Source of the DNA: RYN-230 sp963713815 | Lineage (GTDB): Bacteria; Actinomycetota; Actinomycetes; Streptosporangiales; Streptosporangiaceae | DNA length: 64,000 nucleotides | Direction of reading: 5' to 3' | Assembly (NCBI GenBank): GCA_963713815.1 | Contig: CAVQNH010000050.1 | Location: 22,740 to 86,739, forward strand | In this document: positions 1 through 10,564 of the stretch, piece after piece | Numbering within the stretch: position 1 is the stretch's first letter | Layout: the number at the start of each line of letters is the position of its first letter | The notes under the pieces: model-generated | The model's input: only the letters and a program-made list of their open reading frames with translations | What the model was told of the DNA's origin: nothing | The model's database searches: none | Made by a program: the position numbers and the translations under genes

Positions 1-582
1 GACCCCGTGTGGGCCGAGAAGTTCACCGCGGCTGGCGTGCCGATCATCGGGGACGACATCAAGTCCCAGGTCGGGGCGACCATCACGCACCGGGTGCTGG
101 CCAAGCTCTTCGAGGACCGGGGTGTCGAGCTGCTGCGCACCTACCAGCTCAACTTCGGCGGGAACATGGACTTCATGAACATGCTGGAGCGCAAGCGCCT
201 CATGTCCAAGAAGGTGTCCAAGACCCAGTCGGTCACCTCGCAGATCCCGCACGAGATGGAGAAGGCCGCCGTGCACATCGGCCCCTCCGACCACGTGCCC
301 TGGCTCGACGACCGGAAGTGGGCCTACATCCGGCTGGAGGGGCGGGCCTTCGGCGATGTCCCGCTGAACCTGGAGTACAAGCTGGAGGTCTGGGACTCGC
401 CCAACTCGGCGGGCGTGATCATCGACGCGATCCGGGCGGCGAAGATCGCCAAGGACCGCGGCATCGGCGGCCCCATCCTCTCCGCGGCGTCGTACTTCAT
501 GAAGTCTCCCCCCGAGCAGTACGGCGACGACACCGCTCGCGACCTGGTGGAGCAGTTCATCCGGGGCGACATCGAGCGCTGA
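1..582 (+). CDS. ino1: Inositol-3-phosphate synthase, 3' part
   Basis: C-terminal part of myo-inositol-1-phosphate synthase, which turns glucose 6-phosphate into inositol 1-phosphate using NAD; in actinomycetes this feeds phosphatidylinositol and mycothiol synthesis. The window opens inside the gene, in frame 1, and 193 codons are visible up to TGA at 580-582. Visible family blocks are GDDIKSQVGATITHR, QLNFGGNMDFMNM and KLEVWDSPNSAG. The N-terminal NAD-binding region lies outside the window. A strong hairpin terminator follows at once, so the gene ends its transcription unit. Cytoplasmic enzyme; identity is secure. Confidence 0.95.
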   Translation, partial: DPVWAEKFTAAGVPIIGDDIKSQVGATITHRVLAKLFEDRGVELLRTYQLNFGGNMDFMNMLERKRLMSKKVSKTQSVTSQIPHEMEKAAVHIGPSDHVPWLDDRKWAYIRLEGRAFGDVPLNLEYKLEVWDSPNSAGVIIDAIRAAKIAKDRGIGGPILSAASYFMKSPPEQYGDDTARDLVEQFIRGDIER

Positions 583-600
583 CCCCGCGCTGACCCCGAT

Positions 601-641
601 CGGCACGTGCCCCGCCCGGCGGGCGGGGCACGTGCCGTTTT
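601..641 (+). terminator. Intrinsic terminator after ino1
   Basis: A perfect 17-bp stem (601-617 with 621-637) closes on a 3-base GGC loop and is followed by TTTT at 638-641. This is a textbook rho-independent terminator placed 19 bases after the ino1 stop. Confidence 0.93.
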
Positions 642-711
642 CATGCCCTGGCCATACGGAAACATTGCCTATCGCACGGCCGGCGGCGGTTACCCGGAGG
701 ACCGCCGCCCG

Positions 712-717
712 TAGTCT
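712..717 (+). promoter_or_regulatory. -10 element of a leaderless promoter (MFS gene)
   Basis: TAGTCT fits the actinobacterial -10 pattern TANNNT and ends 6 bases before GTG at 724. That spacing places the transcription start at or next to the start codon, so the transcript would be leaderless. Confidence 0.6.
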
Positions 718-723
718 GTGCGG

Positions 724-2142
724 GTGACCGTCCTGGCCGCCGTCAAGGCCATGCTGCGCGGCCGGCGAGCCGGCCCGTCCTTCGTCACTGAGCTGCGGAG
801 TGTCCTGCAGGAGCGGGATTTCCGGCGGCTGTTCGCGACCCGGCTGATCTCGCAGACCGGCGACGGCGTGTTCACCGCCGGGCTGGGCTCCTACGTCTTC
901 TTCAACAGCACGACGTTCCCCAACCCGGCTTCGGCGGCGGGCGCGTTCGCGGTGCTGTACCTGCCGTACTCGCTGATCGGCCCGTTCGCGGGCGTGTTCA
1001 TCGACCGCTGGTCGCGCCGCCAGATCCTGGTCTGGTCGGCGCTGCTGAGGACGGCGTTCGTGGTACTGACCGCCGCGCTGGTCACCTCGGGGAACCTGGG
1101 CGCCCCGCTGTACGTCGGCGTCCTGCTGGTCCTGGGGGTCAACCGCTTCTTCCTGTCCTCACTCTCCGCCGCGCTGCCGCACGTGGTCGCGGCGGACAAG
1201 CTGGTCATGGCCAATTCCGTATCGCCGACCGCGGGCGGCATCATGGCCTCGGTCGGCGGGATCGTCGGCCTGGGCGTGCACGTGGCGACCGGCAGCGGGC
1301 GGACCGGCTCGGCCGTCACCCTGCTGGTGGCGGGCGGCTGCTACCTGCTGGCCAGCCTGGTGGCCAGGACCATGCCGCGCGCGCTGCTCGGTCCCTCCCG
1401 GACACCGGGTGAGCGGCCGCCGGGCCGGCTGGCGGGCGAGTTCGCACGGGTGCTCGCGGGGCTGGCCGAGGGGGCCCGGTACGTGCTGCGCCGCCGCGGG
1501 CCGGCCGCGGCCCTGGGCGCCACCGGCGGCAACCGGTTCCTGTACGGGATCTTGTTCCTGATGTCGATCCTGCTGTACCGGAACTATTTCTACCGCTCAT
1601 CGGGAGCCAACGCGGCGCTCAGCCATTACACGGTGCTCGTCATCGCCTCCGCGCTCGGCTACGCCTGCGCGGCGCTGATCACCCCCCGGGTGACCAAGAC
1701 CCTCAGCAAGCCAGCCTGGATCACGGTCCTGCTCGCGGCGGCCGCCCTCATCAGCGGCCCCCTCGGTGAGACCTTCAATCAGGTGGCATTCCTGATCATC
1801 GGGTTCGGCCTGAACCTGGTCGGGCAGGGCGTCGCGATCTGCTCGACCACCATCGTGCAGGAGGAGGTGGACGACGACTACCGGGGCCGCGTCTTCTCCT
1901 TCTACGACATGACGTTCAACGTCACGTTCGTGGCCGGCGCCGCGCTGAGCGCGGCATTCATGCCGGACACCGGCCGGTCAGCCACCATCATCGGCCTGGT
2001 CGCCGTGGGGTATGCGGTCACCGCGGGGGCGTACTGGCTGGCTACCCGGCTGCGGTCACCCGACGGCGGGAACGGTCAGCCGCCGTCCGGGGCAGGCGGC
2101 GCCCCGAGTCCCGCACCCTCCGCCCAGCGCAACAGTTCGTGA
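724..2142 (+). CDS. MFS transporter, EntS-like
   Basis: Twelve-span major facilitator protein of the EntS/MFS_3 type, presumably exporting a small molecule; substrate unknown. It has about 472 residues with repeated hydrophobic spans, the motif GVFIDRWSRRQ in the loop after span 2 (the DxxxRR loop of MFS exporters), and DDDYRGRVFSFYD in the second half. The GTG at 724 is preferred over GTG 718 because a TAGTCT -10 sits 6 bases upstream. The last 67 bases overlap the convergent pcnA gene. A second protein of the same subfamily lies at 17250-18701 in this window. Confidence 0.85.
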   Translation: MTVLAAVKAMLRGRRAGPSFVTELRSVLQERDFRRLFATRLISQTGDGVFTAGLGSYVFFNSTTFPNPASAAGAFAVLYLPYSLIGPFAGVFIDRWSRRQILVWSALLRTAFVVLTAALVTSGNLGAPLYVGVLLVLGVNRFFLSSLSAALPHVVAADKLVMANSVSPTAGGIMASVGGIVGLGVHVATGSGRTGSAVTLLVAGGCYLLASLVARTMPRALLGPSRTPGERPPGRLAGEFARVLAGLAEGARYVLRRRGPAAALGATGGNRFLYGILFLMSILLYRNYFYRSSGANAALSHYTVLVIASALGYACAALITPRVTKTLSKPAWITVLLAAAALISGPLGETFNQVAFLIIGFGLNLVGQGVAICSTTIVQEEVDDDYRGRVFSFYDMTFNVTFVAGAALSAAFMPDTGRSATIIGLVAVGYAVTAGAYWLATRLRSPDGGNGQPPSGAGGAPSPAPSAQRNSS

Positions 2143-3563
2143 GTGGCCCGCTCGGTACCCAGCGGGCCGTGCTCCAGGCGCAGCTCCAGCAGGTACGTGG
2201 AGGCCCGGCCGACCTCGGGGCCGGGCGGCAGGCCCAGGATGGCCATGATCTCGTTACCGTCCAGGTCGGGGCGGATCTTCTTGAGCTCCTCCTCGGCGCT
2301 GAGCGTGACGATGCGCTCCTCCAGGCCGTCCTGGGCCCGGGCCAGGCGGGCGGCCTTGGCCTTGTTCCGGGTGGTGCAGTCAGCCCGGGTGAGCACCTGC
2401 AGCCGGGTCAGCAGCGGCCCCGCGTCCCGCACGTAACGGCGGACCGCCGAGTCCGTCCACTCTCCCGGCCCGTACCCGTGGAACCGCAGGTGCAGGGCGA
2501 TCAGGGTGGTCACGTCGGCCACCACCGAGGACGGGAAGCGCAGCGCCTTGAGCCGGGCCCGGGCCATGGCCGCGCCCACCGCCTCGTGATGGTGGAAGGC
2601 CACCCGCCCGTCCGGGAGCCTCGAGCGGGTCTTGGGCTTGCCGATGTCGTGCAGCAGCGCCGCCAGCCGGCCCACCAGATCAGGCTCCAGGCCGTAGCGC
2701 CCCTCCAGCTCGATGGACTGCTCCAGCACGGTCAGCGAGTGCTGGTACACGTCTTTGTGCCGCATGTGCTCATCGGTTTCCAGCCGCAGCCTGGGCACTT
2801 CGGGCAGGACCACGTCCGCCACCCCGGTGTCCACCATCAGCTCGATCCCGCGGACCGGGCCGCGGGGGCCCGGGGCGAGCAGCAGCTTGGTGAGCTCATC
2901 GCGGATCCGCTCGGCAGACACGACCGCCAGCCGCGGGGCCAGCTGCCGCATGGCGGCGGCCACCTCCGGGACCACGGTAAAGCCGAGCTGCGCGGTGAAC
3001 CGGGCCGCACGCATTATCCGCAGCGGGTCGTCGGTGAAAGAATCCTCCGGGCTCCCCGGCGTGCGGAGCACCTTGTCCCGCAGGTCGCGCAGGCCGCCGA
3101 ACGGGTCCACCAGTTCCATGGACGGCAGCCGGGCCGCCATCGCGTTCACCGTGAAGTCGCGCCGGCGCAGGTCGGCTTCCAGGGAGGTGCCGTACCGGAT
3201 GCCGGCGGGCTTGCGTGAGCCAGGCACGTACGTCTCGCTGCGGTAGGTGGTGATCTCGAATATGGTGTCGCCCTTGCGCAGCCCGACCGTGCCGAACTCG
3301 ATGCCGGTTTCCCAGACCTTGTCCGCCCAGTCCCGTGCGATGGCCAGGACCTGCGGCGGTGTCGCGTCCGTGGCCAGATCCAGGTCGCTGACCGGCCGGC
3401 CGAGGAACACATCCCGGACCGGTCCGCCCACCAGGGCGAGCTGGTGCCCGTTCCGGGCGAAAATGCGGCCCAGCTCCGCGGCCGGCGCGGCCGTGGCGCG
3501 CAGCAGCGCCGCGGCAGCCTTACGCTGCTGCGGGCTGACGGGCGTGGTATCCGGCACGGGCAT
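2076..3563 (-). CDS. pcnA: CCA tRNA nucleotidyltransferase
   Basis: Adds or repairs the 3' CCA of tRNAs; both tRNA genes in this window lack an encoded CCA, so the enzyme is needed. The 495 residues show the class II nucleotidyltransferase head (LVGGPVRDVFLGR then DLDLATDATP, with the metal-binding DxD), the RRDFTVNAMA motif, an arm region, and a C-terminal HD domain (LLHDIGKPKTRSR). Start is ATG at 3563-3561. The 3' end overlaps the convergent MFS gene by 67 bases. The gene diverges from the DUF6049-murJ block, the usual actinomycete order. Length and motifs are normal. Confidence 0.96.
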   Translation of the reverse strand: MPVPDTTPVSPQQRKAAAALLRATAAPAAELGRIFARNGHQLALVGGPVRDVFLGRPVSDLDLATDATPPQVLAIARDWADKVWETGIEFGTVGLRKGDTIFEITTYRSETYVPGSRKPAGIRYGTSLEADLRRRDFTVNAMAARLPSMELVDPFGGLRDLRDKVLRTPGSPEDSFTDDPLRIMRAARFTAQLGFTVVPEVAAAMRQLAPRLAVVSAERIRDELTKLLLAPGPRGPVRGIELMVDTGVADVVLPEVPRLRLETDEHMRHKDVYQHSLTVLEQSIELEGRYGLEPDLVGRLAALLHDIGKPKTRSRLPDGRVAFHHHEAVGAAMARARLKALRFPSSVVADVTTLIALHLRFHGYGPGEWTDSAVRRYVRDAGPLLTRLQVLTRADCTTRNKAKAARLARAQDGLEERIVTLSAEEELKKIRPDLDGNEIMAILGLPPGPEVGRASTYLLELRLEHGPLGTERATHELLRWAEGAGLGAPPAPDGG

Positions 3564-3643
3564 TGAGGGTAGGGGGTAGTGGCAGGCCGGGGGAAATCAA
3601 GGGAGCCCCGACTCATCTTGGAAGAGCACTCAGGGAACGGCAA

Positions 3644-3649
3644 TAGCAT
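3644..3649 (+). promoter_or_regulatory. -10 element of a leaderless promoter (DUF6049 gene)
   Basis: TAGCAT matches TANNNT and is separated by 7 bases from ATG at 3657. It supports that start over in-frame codons further upstream. Confidence 0.55.
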
Positions 3650-3656
3650 TTCCGGC

Positions 3657-6150
3657 ATGCCGCGTCAGTGCCCAACGCAGCGCGACCAGAGGCCAGCCAG
3701 GACGGCGTGGCCCAGGCTGGCCCGACGCCGCGTCCTGGCCTGTGCCTTCGCCGCGCTCATGGGCGCGGGCCCGGCCGCCCTGGCCGGGGCCAGTGCGGCC
3801 GGTGCGGCCACCGCGGCTCCCTCAGGCCCGGCCGCGCCCACCGCACGCACGTCGGCTGCACTGACTTCCCGGACGACGGGCTCACGGACGGCCACCGCGC
3901 CTGCGCATCAGGTGACGGTCGGTATCGCCTCGGTCAGCCCGCAAATCGCCCGGCCCGGCCGCCCCGTGACCGTGCAGGGCACCGTCAGCAACCCGACCCG
4001 GACCGCGGTGTCCGGTCTCAGCATCCAGATCCGCTCGTCCAGCATCCGGCTGACCAGCCGCAACGCGCTCAGGGAGTACGCCGCCGGGAACCTGGCCGCC
4101 GACTTCCCGGTCGCCGGCGCGGTGGACGAGCTGGCCGGGACCCTGGCGCCGGGACAGGTCCGGCACTGGTCGGTCAGGGTCCCCGCCAGCAGCCTGGCCC
4201 TGACCTCGTTCGGCGTATACCCGCTCGCGGCCGAGGCGGACGCGGCCGGCGCCACGCTGAGCACCGACCACACGTTCCTGCCGTTCTGGCCGGGGTCGAA
4301 GGCGGCGGCCGGGCTGAGCCAGCGCATGAAGATCGCCTGGGTCTGGCCGGTCTTCAGCGCGCCCGAGCAGGCCGCCTGCCCGGCCCTGCTCAACAATGAC
4401 CTGGCCAGGAGCCTGGACGGCGGGCGGCTGTCCGGGCTGCTCGCGGCGGGCACCACACCGGAAGCCGTCCGCGCCGACCTGACCTGGGCTATCGACCCCA
4501 GCGTGCTGGCCAGCGCCGCCGTCATGCGCAGCAGCTACCAGGTGGGCGGGACGCCCACCTGCTCCGGTGCGGTGGCCAAGCGGGCCAGCCCGGCCGCCCG
4601 CAGCTGGCTGGCCGGGCTGCGCTCGGTGGCCGCGCAGCAGGATTACTTCGTCACCCCGTACGCGGATGTGGACGTGTCCGCGCTCACCCACGCCGCGATG
4701 CGAAACGACCTGCAGCGGGCGCAGGACAAGGGGTACACCGTGGCCCGCCAGTACCTGGGGGGCATCCAGCGGCCGGCCTGCACCGGGCTCCGGCGCGATT
4801 GCCTGGCCGGCCGGCGGCTTCGCCGACTACGGGGTCCTCGGCAACCTCGGGCCGGCCGGCTGGCGCACGGTGATCCTGAACAGCTCCCTGATGCCGCCTT
4901 CGGCGCCCGTGGCGTACACGCCCAGCGCCATCACCAGCGCCCTGGACGGGGTGGACGGCCGCCTGCACGTGGCCCTGGCCGACAACACCCTCAGCCAGGT
5001 CCTGGCCGACGGGCCGACGGCCGCCCAGGCCCGCGCGGGCGGGTCCCCATCCGGCCACCGCCAGCCCGGCAGCGCCGAGCCGGCCAGCATGGTGCAGGCC
5101 AGCACGGAGGCCGGCTCGTCCGCGACCGAGCAGCTGTTCCTGGCCGAGACGGCGATGATCGTCGCGGAGGCGCCCGCCACTCCCCGTTCCGTGGTCGTCA
5201 CCCCGCCCCGCCAGTGGAATCCCGCCGCGGGCCTGGCCCAGGCGCTGCTGACCGAGAGCGACGATGCTCCCTGGCTGCGCCCGGCCGCCCTGGCCGACCT
5301 GGTCAGCGCGAACTCCCCGGCGGGGCAGGTGCCGCGGGTGCCGCCGCCGGTGGAGAAGTTCGCCCCCGGGGAACTGCACCGGTCCCTGCTCCGCAAGGTC
5401 AAGGGCCTGGAAGCCGCCATCCGGCTGCAGGCCAGCATGTTCCGCCTGAAGCCGTCCACCTACCTGGCCGGCACGGTGGCCGCGGTGGAATCGTCGGCCT
5501 GGCGGGACCACCCGGCCCGGGCCAAGGCCCTGCTCGCCTCGGTCTCCGGGTACCTGGCCTCGCTGGACCAGCAGGTCCGCATCATCGATACCGGCCAGGA
5601 CACCCTGACCGGGAAGTCCGGGCCGGTGCCGGTGTCCATCAACAACCGGCTCGGCCGGCCGGTCACCGTGCTGCTGCTGGTGCATGCGCCCTCGGGCCGG
5701 ATCACCGTGCGCCCGGCCGTGACCACCGTCACCATCGGGCCGCACCAGCAGCGGACCGTCGTGATCAAGGTCCGGTCCGCGGCCGCCGGCTCCACGGTGC
5801 TCCGGCTGAGCCTGGCCGCACCCAACGGGGCACCCCTGCCCGGGACTGAGGCCCAGCTCACCGTGGATGCCACCCATTTCGGCACCACGGCAATGATCAT
5901 CGTGGCCATCGCCATCGCCGTGTTCGTGGTGACCGCGATCGCCCGGGCTATCCGCCGCGGCGGCGGCGTCCGCGCCGCATTCCTGCCGTCACCGCAGAGT
6001 CCCGGCCCAGGTCAGGACGCGAACGGTGCGGAATCCACCGGATCGCCCGGCGAAACGGATACCGTCGTCACCGAGCCTGCCCGTGATCTGCACACACCCG
6101 AGGAGCCGGATGAATACGCCAGCGCCCCCGGCCGGGTGGAGCGCCCCTGA
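3657..6150 (+). CDS. DUF6049 secreted/membrane protein (frameshifted)
   Basis: Envelope protein found directly before murJ in many actinomycetes; function unknown. It starts with a basic stretch and signal peptide (RRRVLACAFAALMG, then an Ala-rich cleavage region), continues as a long extracellular part, and ends with one transmembrane helix near 5886-5950 and a short cytoplasmic tail. The reading frame changes near 4790: the first part reads in frame 3 (to QYLGGIQRPACTG) and the rest in frame 1 (from GAIAWPAGGFADYG), as if one base had been added. Both halves belong to one protein of about 830 residues. The 3' end overlaps murJ by 41 bases. Confidence 0.75.
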
Positions 6151-8003
6151 CGGCGGCCGGGGGCACCGTCGTGCCTCCGGCCGGCATCACGGGGCGGCCC
6201 ACGCGGGCAGCAGGGGCGTTGCGGGCAGCGGCGTGATCCAGGACGGCGACCAGGGTCCTGGTGGCCCCGCCGGGCCGCTGCCTGGCGACCCCGACCCCGG
6301 CCGGCACGCGACCCCCGGCGGACCGGGCCAGCCCCCGCCCGGCGCCCCCGGCACCGGCCGCGCGGCCCCGGGCGGGTCTGCTCCCGGCCCGGAGGGTGGC
6401 AGCCTGCTCCGCTCCAGCTCGATGATGGCCGTGGGCACGCTGGCCTCGCGTGGCACCGGCTTCCTGCGCACGCTGATGCTGGTCTACGCGCTGGGCGTGG
6501 TCGGCGTCGCCAACGCGTACAACAACGCCAACACGCTGCCCAACGCGGTGTACGACCTCATGCTGGGCGGCGTCCTGACCAGCGTGGTGGTCCCGCTGCT
6601 GGTCAGCGCGGCCAAGCGGGACGCCGACGGCGGCGAGGCCTACGACCAGCGGATGTTCACCCTGGCCACCAGCACCCTGTTCGTTCTCACTGTGGTGGCC
6701 ACGCTCGCCGCGAGCCTGCTGGTTGACCTGTACGCCCACGCGATCACCGGGCCCGAACATCACCTGATGGTGATCTTCGCCTACTTCTTCATCCCGCAGA
6801 TCTTCTTCTACGGGGTGAGCTCGCTGGCCGGCGGGATCCTCAACGCGCGCGGTCACTTCGCCGCGCCCATGTGGACCCCCGTCCTCAACAACGTCGTCGT
6901 GATCTGCGTCCTGCTGCTGTTCATCGCGACCGGGGGCATCGGCACCACGCCGTCCACGATCTCCGGGAGCCAGGTCGAACTGCTCGGCTTCGGCACCACG
7001 CTGGGCATCGTCGTGCAGACCGCAGCCCTGATCCCGTTCCTGCGCCGGGTCGGCTTCCGGTGGCGGCCCCGGTTCGACTTCCGGCGGGCCGAGGTCACCG
7101 AGATCCGCCGGATGGCCGCCCCGCTGTTCGGCTACGTGCTGACCACCCAGGCCTCCTTCCTCGTCGTGCAGAACGTGGCCAACGCGGCCTCCACCAGGCC
7201 CGGGGCGACCTACGACTCGTTCTCCACCTACAGCTACGCCTGGCAGCTGTTCCAGTTGCCGTACGCCATCATCGGGGTCTCGGTGATCACCGCCCTGCTC
7301 CCCCGGATGAGCGCGCACGCGGCGGAACGCCGCTACCCGCTGGTCCGGGACGACTTCTCCACCGGGGTCCGGCTGTCCTCGGTCGTCGTGGTGCCGGCCG
7401 CGCTGCTGCTCCTCGTGCTCGGGGTGCCGCTGGCCGAGTTCCTCATCGCGCACGGCAGCACGAGCGTGGCGGAGGCCCGGTACATCGGCGAGGTTTTCGC
7501 TGTGTTCTCCCTCGGGCTCGTGCCCTACATGGTGTTCCAGCTGCTGCTGCGGGTGTTCTACGCGCTGCACGACAGCCGCACACCCATGTTCATCGGGGTC
7601 GCGGTGATGGCGGCCAACATCGGGATCAGCCTCCTGGTGCTGAACGTGGTTCCCACCGGCCACGTGGTGGAAGGCCTGGGCGTCTCGTTCGGCGTGTCCA
7701 ACGTCGTGGGCGCGGTGGTGTCCTGGCGCATCCTCAGCCGCCGCCTCGGCGGCCTGGGCGGCCGCCAGATCGCGGACACGCGTCGGGCGGATGCACGCCG
7801 CCGCCCTCCCTGCTCTGCTCTTCGCGTGGGCGGTGACGTTCATGGTCGGCGTGATCGTCGCGCCCGGAGCGATCTACGGGTTCGTCACCCTGTTCCTCGG
7901 CGGCAGCGGCGGTCTCCTGCTCTATCTCCTGTTTTCCCGGGCGCTCGGGATCGGCGAGGTGGCCGCGCTGACGTCCACCGTGAAGTCCCGGCTGCACCGG
8001 TGA
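6110..8003 (+). CDS. murJ: Lipid II flippase MurJ (frameshifted near 3' end)
   Basis: Polytopic inner-membrane protein of the MVF/MOP exporter family that flips lipid II during peptidoglycan synthesis. ATG at 6110 follows GAGGAG at 6100-6105 and opens a cytoplasmic Pro/Gly-rich leader of about 100 residues, then many spans beginning near SSMMAVGTLASRGTGF. Near 7785 the frame moves from 2 to 3: the last two helices (HAAALPALLFAWAVTF and onward to KSRLHR) read only in the new frame and end with TGA at 8001-8003. One extra base explains this. Unlike the mycobacterial fusion, the pseudokinase is a separate gene downstream. Confidence 0.9.
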
Positions 8004-8256
8004 ACGCGGCCGCGAGGACGCGGCCGGGTAACGCCGGTCACACCTGCACCGATGGCCTCAGGCAGGGCTATCCGGAGGCGAAGCTGGTGTCTCTCACATG
8101 TAACGGTTTTCGGTGGCGGGGCATGCGGGAGGCGCCCCGCACGCCCGCGCGGCTTAGCATGGTGTCCAGCACCACGAATACGCGCTCGTCAACGTCCGCA
8201 GATCCGGGGGCTCGGAAGGAGGGTCGAGGGCCTGCCCCGCTCTTGACTTCAGGCCT

Positions 8257-9847
8257 ATGAGCACCTTCATTTCTGAACCGGGGACGAGGCTCGGCGGCCG
8301 TTACCGGCTTGAGGACCGCGTCAGCGACGCGAGCGGCTGGGCGGCCTGGAAGGCCATCGACGAAATCCTGGCCCGGCCGGTGGGCGTCCTGACGTTCGCC
8401 CCGGGTTTCCCGCGGATCAGCGAGGTGCTGACCGCGGCCCGCGCCGCCAGCAGGCTCACCGACGCGCGGCTGGCCCAGGTCTTCGACGTGGAGGACGACT
8501 GGGACCAGGCCTACGTGGTCATGGAGTGGGTGGCCGGCGACTCGCTGGACGACCTGCTCGCCGATGGCCCCCTCGACCCGGCCCGGGCCGCCGAGATCGT
8601 GGCCGAGGCCGCTGAGGCACTCGCCGCCGCGCACCGGACCGGGGTGGCCCACCTCTGCCTGACCCCGCAGTCACTGCGCTGGACGCCGGGCGGCGGCGTG
8701 AAGGTGCTGGGCACCGGCATCGACGCCGCCCTGTCCGACACGTCCGCGGACGACCCGGCCCTGGCCGACACCCGCGGGCTGGCCATGCTGCTGTACGCGG
8801 CGCTGACCCACTACTGGCCCGGTCCCGGGATGGGCACGCTGCCCCCCGCCCCGCTGGCCGACGGCAGGCCGTGCAGCCCCCGCCAGGTCTGCGCGGGCGT
8901 GCCCGCGTCCATCGACGAGGTGACCACCCAGGCGCTGTTCCAGCGGGACCGGCGCCGCGGCCCGCCGCTGAGCACCCCGGCGCTGTTCGCCGATGCGCTG
9001 GCCGAGGTGATCCCGGCCCCGCTCGCCCCGCCGCCCGCGGCGCCGCAGCCCCCGGCCCCCCGCACGGGCGGCGGCGCCCGTACCGGGGAGTACGGATCCG
9101 CCGGGCCGTATTCGCCCGACCCCCCGCCGCGGTACCCGGACACCGCGGGCTGGACGCCGTCCGGCGGCGGGGGCGGCTATCCACCGTCGCGGCGGGCCGG
9201 GAACCGGCCGGTGTTCACCCGGCTGGCTATCGTCCTGGTCGTGCTCCTGGTCCTCGCCGCCATCGGCACCGGGGTGTACAGCCTGAGCCGGCCGCACAAT
9301 GGCGGCGCCGCCGCTTCGGGCAAGTCGGGCGGCGGCTCAGCCTCCCCGTCGGTGGCGGCCAACACCGTGCTCACCCCGGCGAGCGCCGAGGGGTACGACG
9401 CGCTGGGCCTGGCCAACGACCCGGGTGACGAGGACAACGCCGGGGCCAAGCTGGCCATCGACGGCAACCCGTCCACGGCCTGGCACACCCAGTTCTACGA
9501 GGGCAGCCCGGCTCTTCGGCAACCTGAAGAAGGGCACCGGGCTGCTCCTGGACATGGGCAAGACGGTGAGCCTGCGCTCGGTGCAGGTCACCTTCGGCCC
9601 CGAGGCCGGCGCCAACGTGGCCATCATGGTGGGCAGCAACAACGCCATCTCCCCCTCCGGGCTTGCCTCGTTCACCCAGGTGGCCAAGGTCAAGCACCTG
9701 AGCGGGGGTACCCAGACCTTCCAGACCAGCAGCACGGCCAAGGGCCGCTATGTGCTGATCTGGTTCACCAAGCTGCCCCCGCAGCCAGGCAGCACGTCCG
9801 TGTTCCAGGCCTTCATCTACAACGTCCTCGTGCGGGGATCGGGCTGA
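8257..9847 (+). CDS. MurJ-linked membrane pseudokinase (frameshifted)
   Basis: Resembles the C-terminal part of mycobacterial MviN (Rv3910): an intracellular kinase-like domain (residues about 10-260), a Pro-rich linker, one helix (LAIVLVVLLVLAAIGTGVY), then an extracellular discoidin/F5-8C-like domain (AIDGNPSTAWHTQFYEG, RSVQVTFGP). Catalytic residues are absent: the VAIK lysine position reads VGVLTF, HRDLKPxN reads HLCLTPQS, and DFG reads LGTGI. In mycobacteria such a domain recruits a forkhead protein to regulate MurJ; the same role here is inference. The frame changes from 1 to 2 near 9510 inside the discoidin domain. ATG at 8257 is preceded by AGGAGGG about 35 bases away. Confidence 0.8.
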
Positions 9848-9850
9848 GCC

Positions 9851-10564
9851 GTGCCCGGGCAGCCCGGGCAGGCGTGGCCTGACCCCCGCGGGGTGCCGGC
9901 GGCCGAGCCCTCCGACCGCGACCTGCTGCGACAGCACGTACAGGGCGACACTGAGGCGTTCGGCACGCTGTTCCTGCGGCACCGCGAACGGCTGTGGGCC
10001 GTGGCCCTGCGCACGCTGGGCGATCAGGAAGAGGCCGCGGACGCGCTCCAGGACGCGATGATCTCCGCGTTCCGGCGGGCGGCGGACTTCCGCGGTGAGT
10101 CGGCCGTCACCACCTGGCTGCACCGCATCGTGGTCAACGCCTGCCTGGACCGGATCCGCCGCCGGGCCGCCCGCCCGGCGGCCAGCGGCATGGACGAGCA
10201 GACGCTGGACGTGCTGGCCCAGGGATCGGCGCTGGCCGACCCGGGGATCGACAAGGACACCGCGCTGGACGTGCTGGCCGCGCTGCGGACGCTGGCCCCG
10301 GAACAGCGGGCCGCGCTGGTCATGGTGGACATGCTCGGCTACCCGGTGGCCGACACGGCCGCGATCCTGGGCATTTCGCCGGGCACGGTGAAGAGCCGCT
10401 GCGCCCGCGGCCGGGCCCGGCTGCTGCCCCTGCTGGCGCACCTGCGCGGGGCCGGAGCGGCCGCCGGCCAGCCGGCCTCGGCCAGCCCGGCGGTGGCCGG
10501 GCGGAACCAGCCAGCCGCACCGCGCGTCTCACCACCCGAGGGAACGGGTGAGAACCAGCCATGA
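9851..10564 (+). CDS. sigM: ECF sigma factor, SigM-like
   Basis: Extracytoplasmic-function sigma factor that directs RNA polymerase to a stress regulon. Region 2 is clear (GDTEAFGTLFLRHRERL, DALQDAMISAFRRAADFRG, WLHRIVVNACLDRIRRR) and region 4 has the helix-turn-helix (YPVADTAAILGISPGTVKSR). Length 237 residues with a disordered C-terminal tail. GTG at 9851 follows the previous stop by three bases, and the 3' end overlaps the anti-sigma gene by ATGA. Position after murJ and before trxBA equals that of sigM in Streptomyces and Mycobacterium. Confidence 0.9.
   Translation: MPGQPGQAWPDPRGVPAAEPSDRDLLRQHVQGDTEAFGTLFLRHRERLWAVALRTLGDQEEAADALQDAMISAFRRAADFRGESAVTTWLHRIVVNACLDRIRRRAARPAASGMDEQTLDVLAQGSALADPGIDKDTALDVLAALRTLAPEQRAALVMVDMLGYPVADTAAILGISPGTVKSRCARGRARLLPLLAHLRGAGAAAGQPASASPAVAGRNQPAAPRVSPPEGTGENQP

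Noticed and set aside
3879..4691. Minus-strand frames overlapping the DUF6049 gene
   Set aside because: They mirror a real gene with a signal peptide and C-terminal helix on the plus strand and show no motifs.
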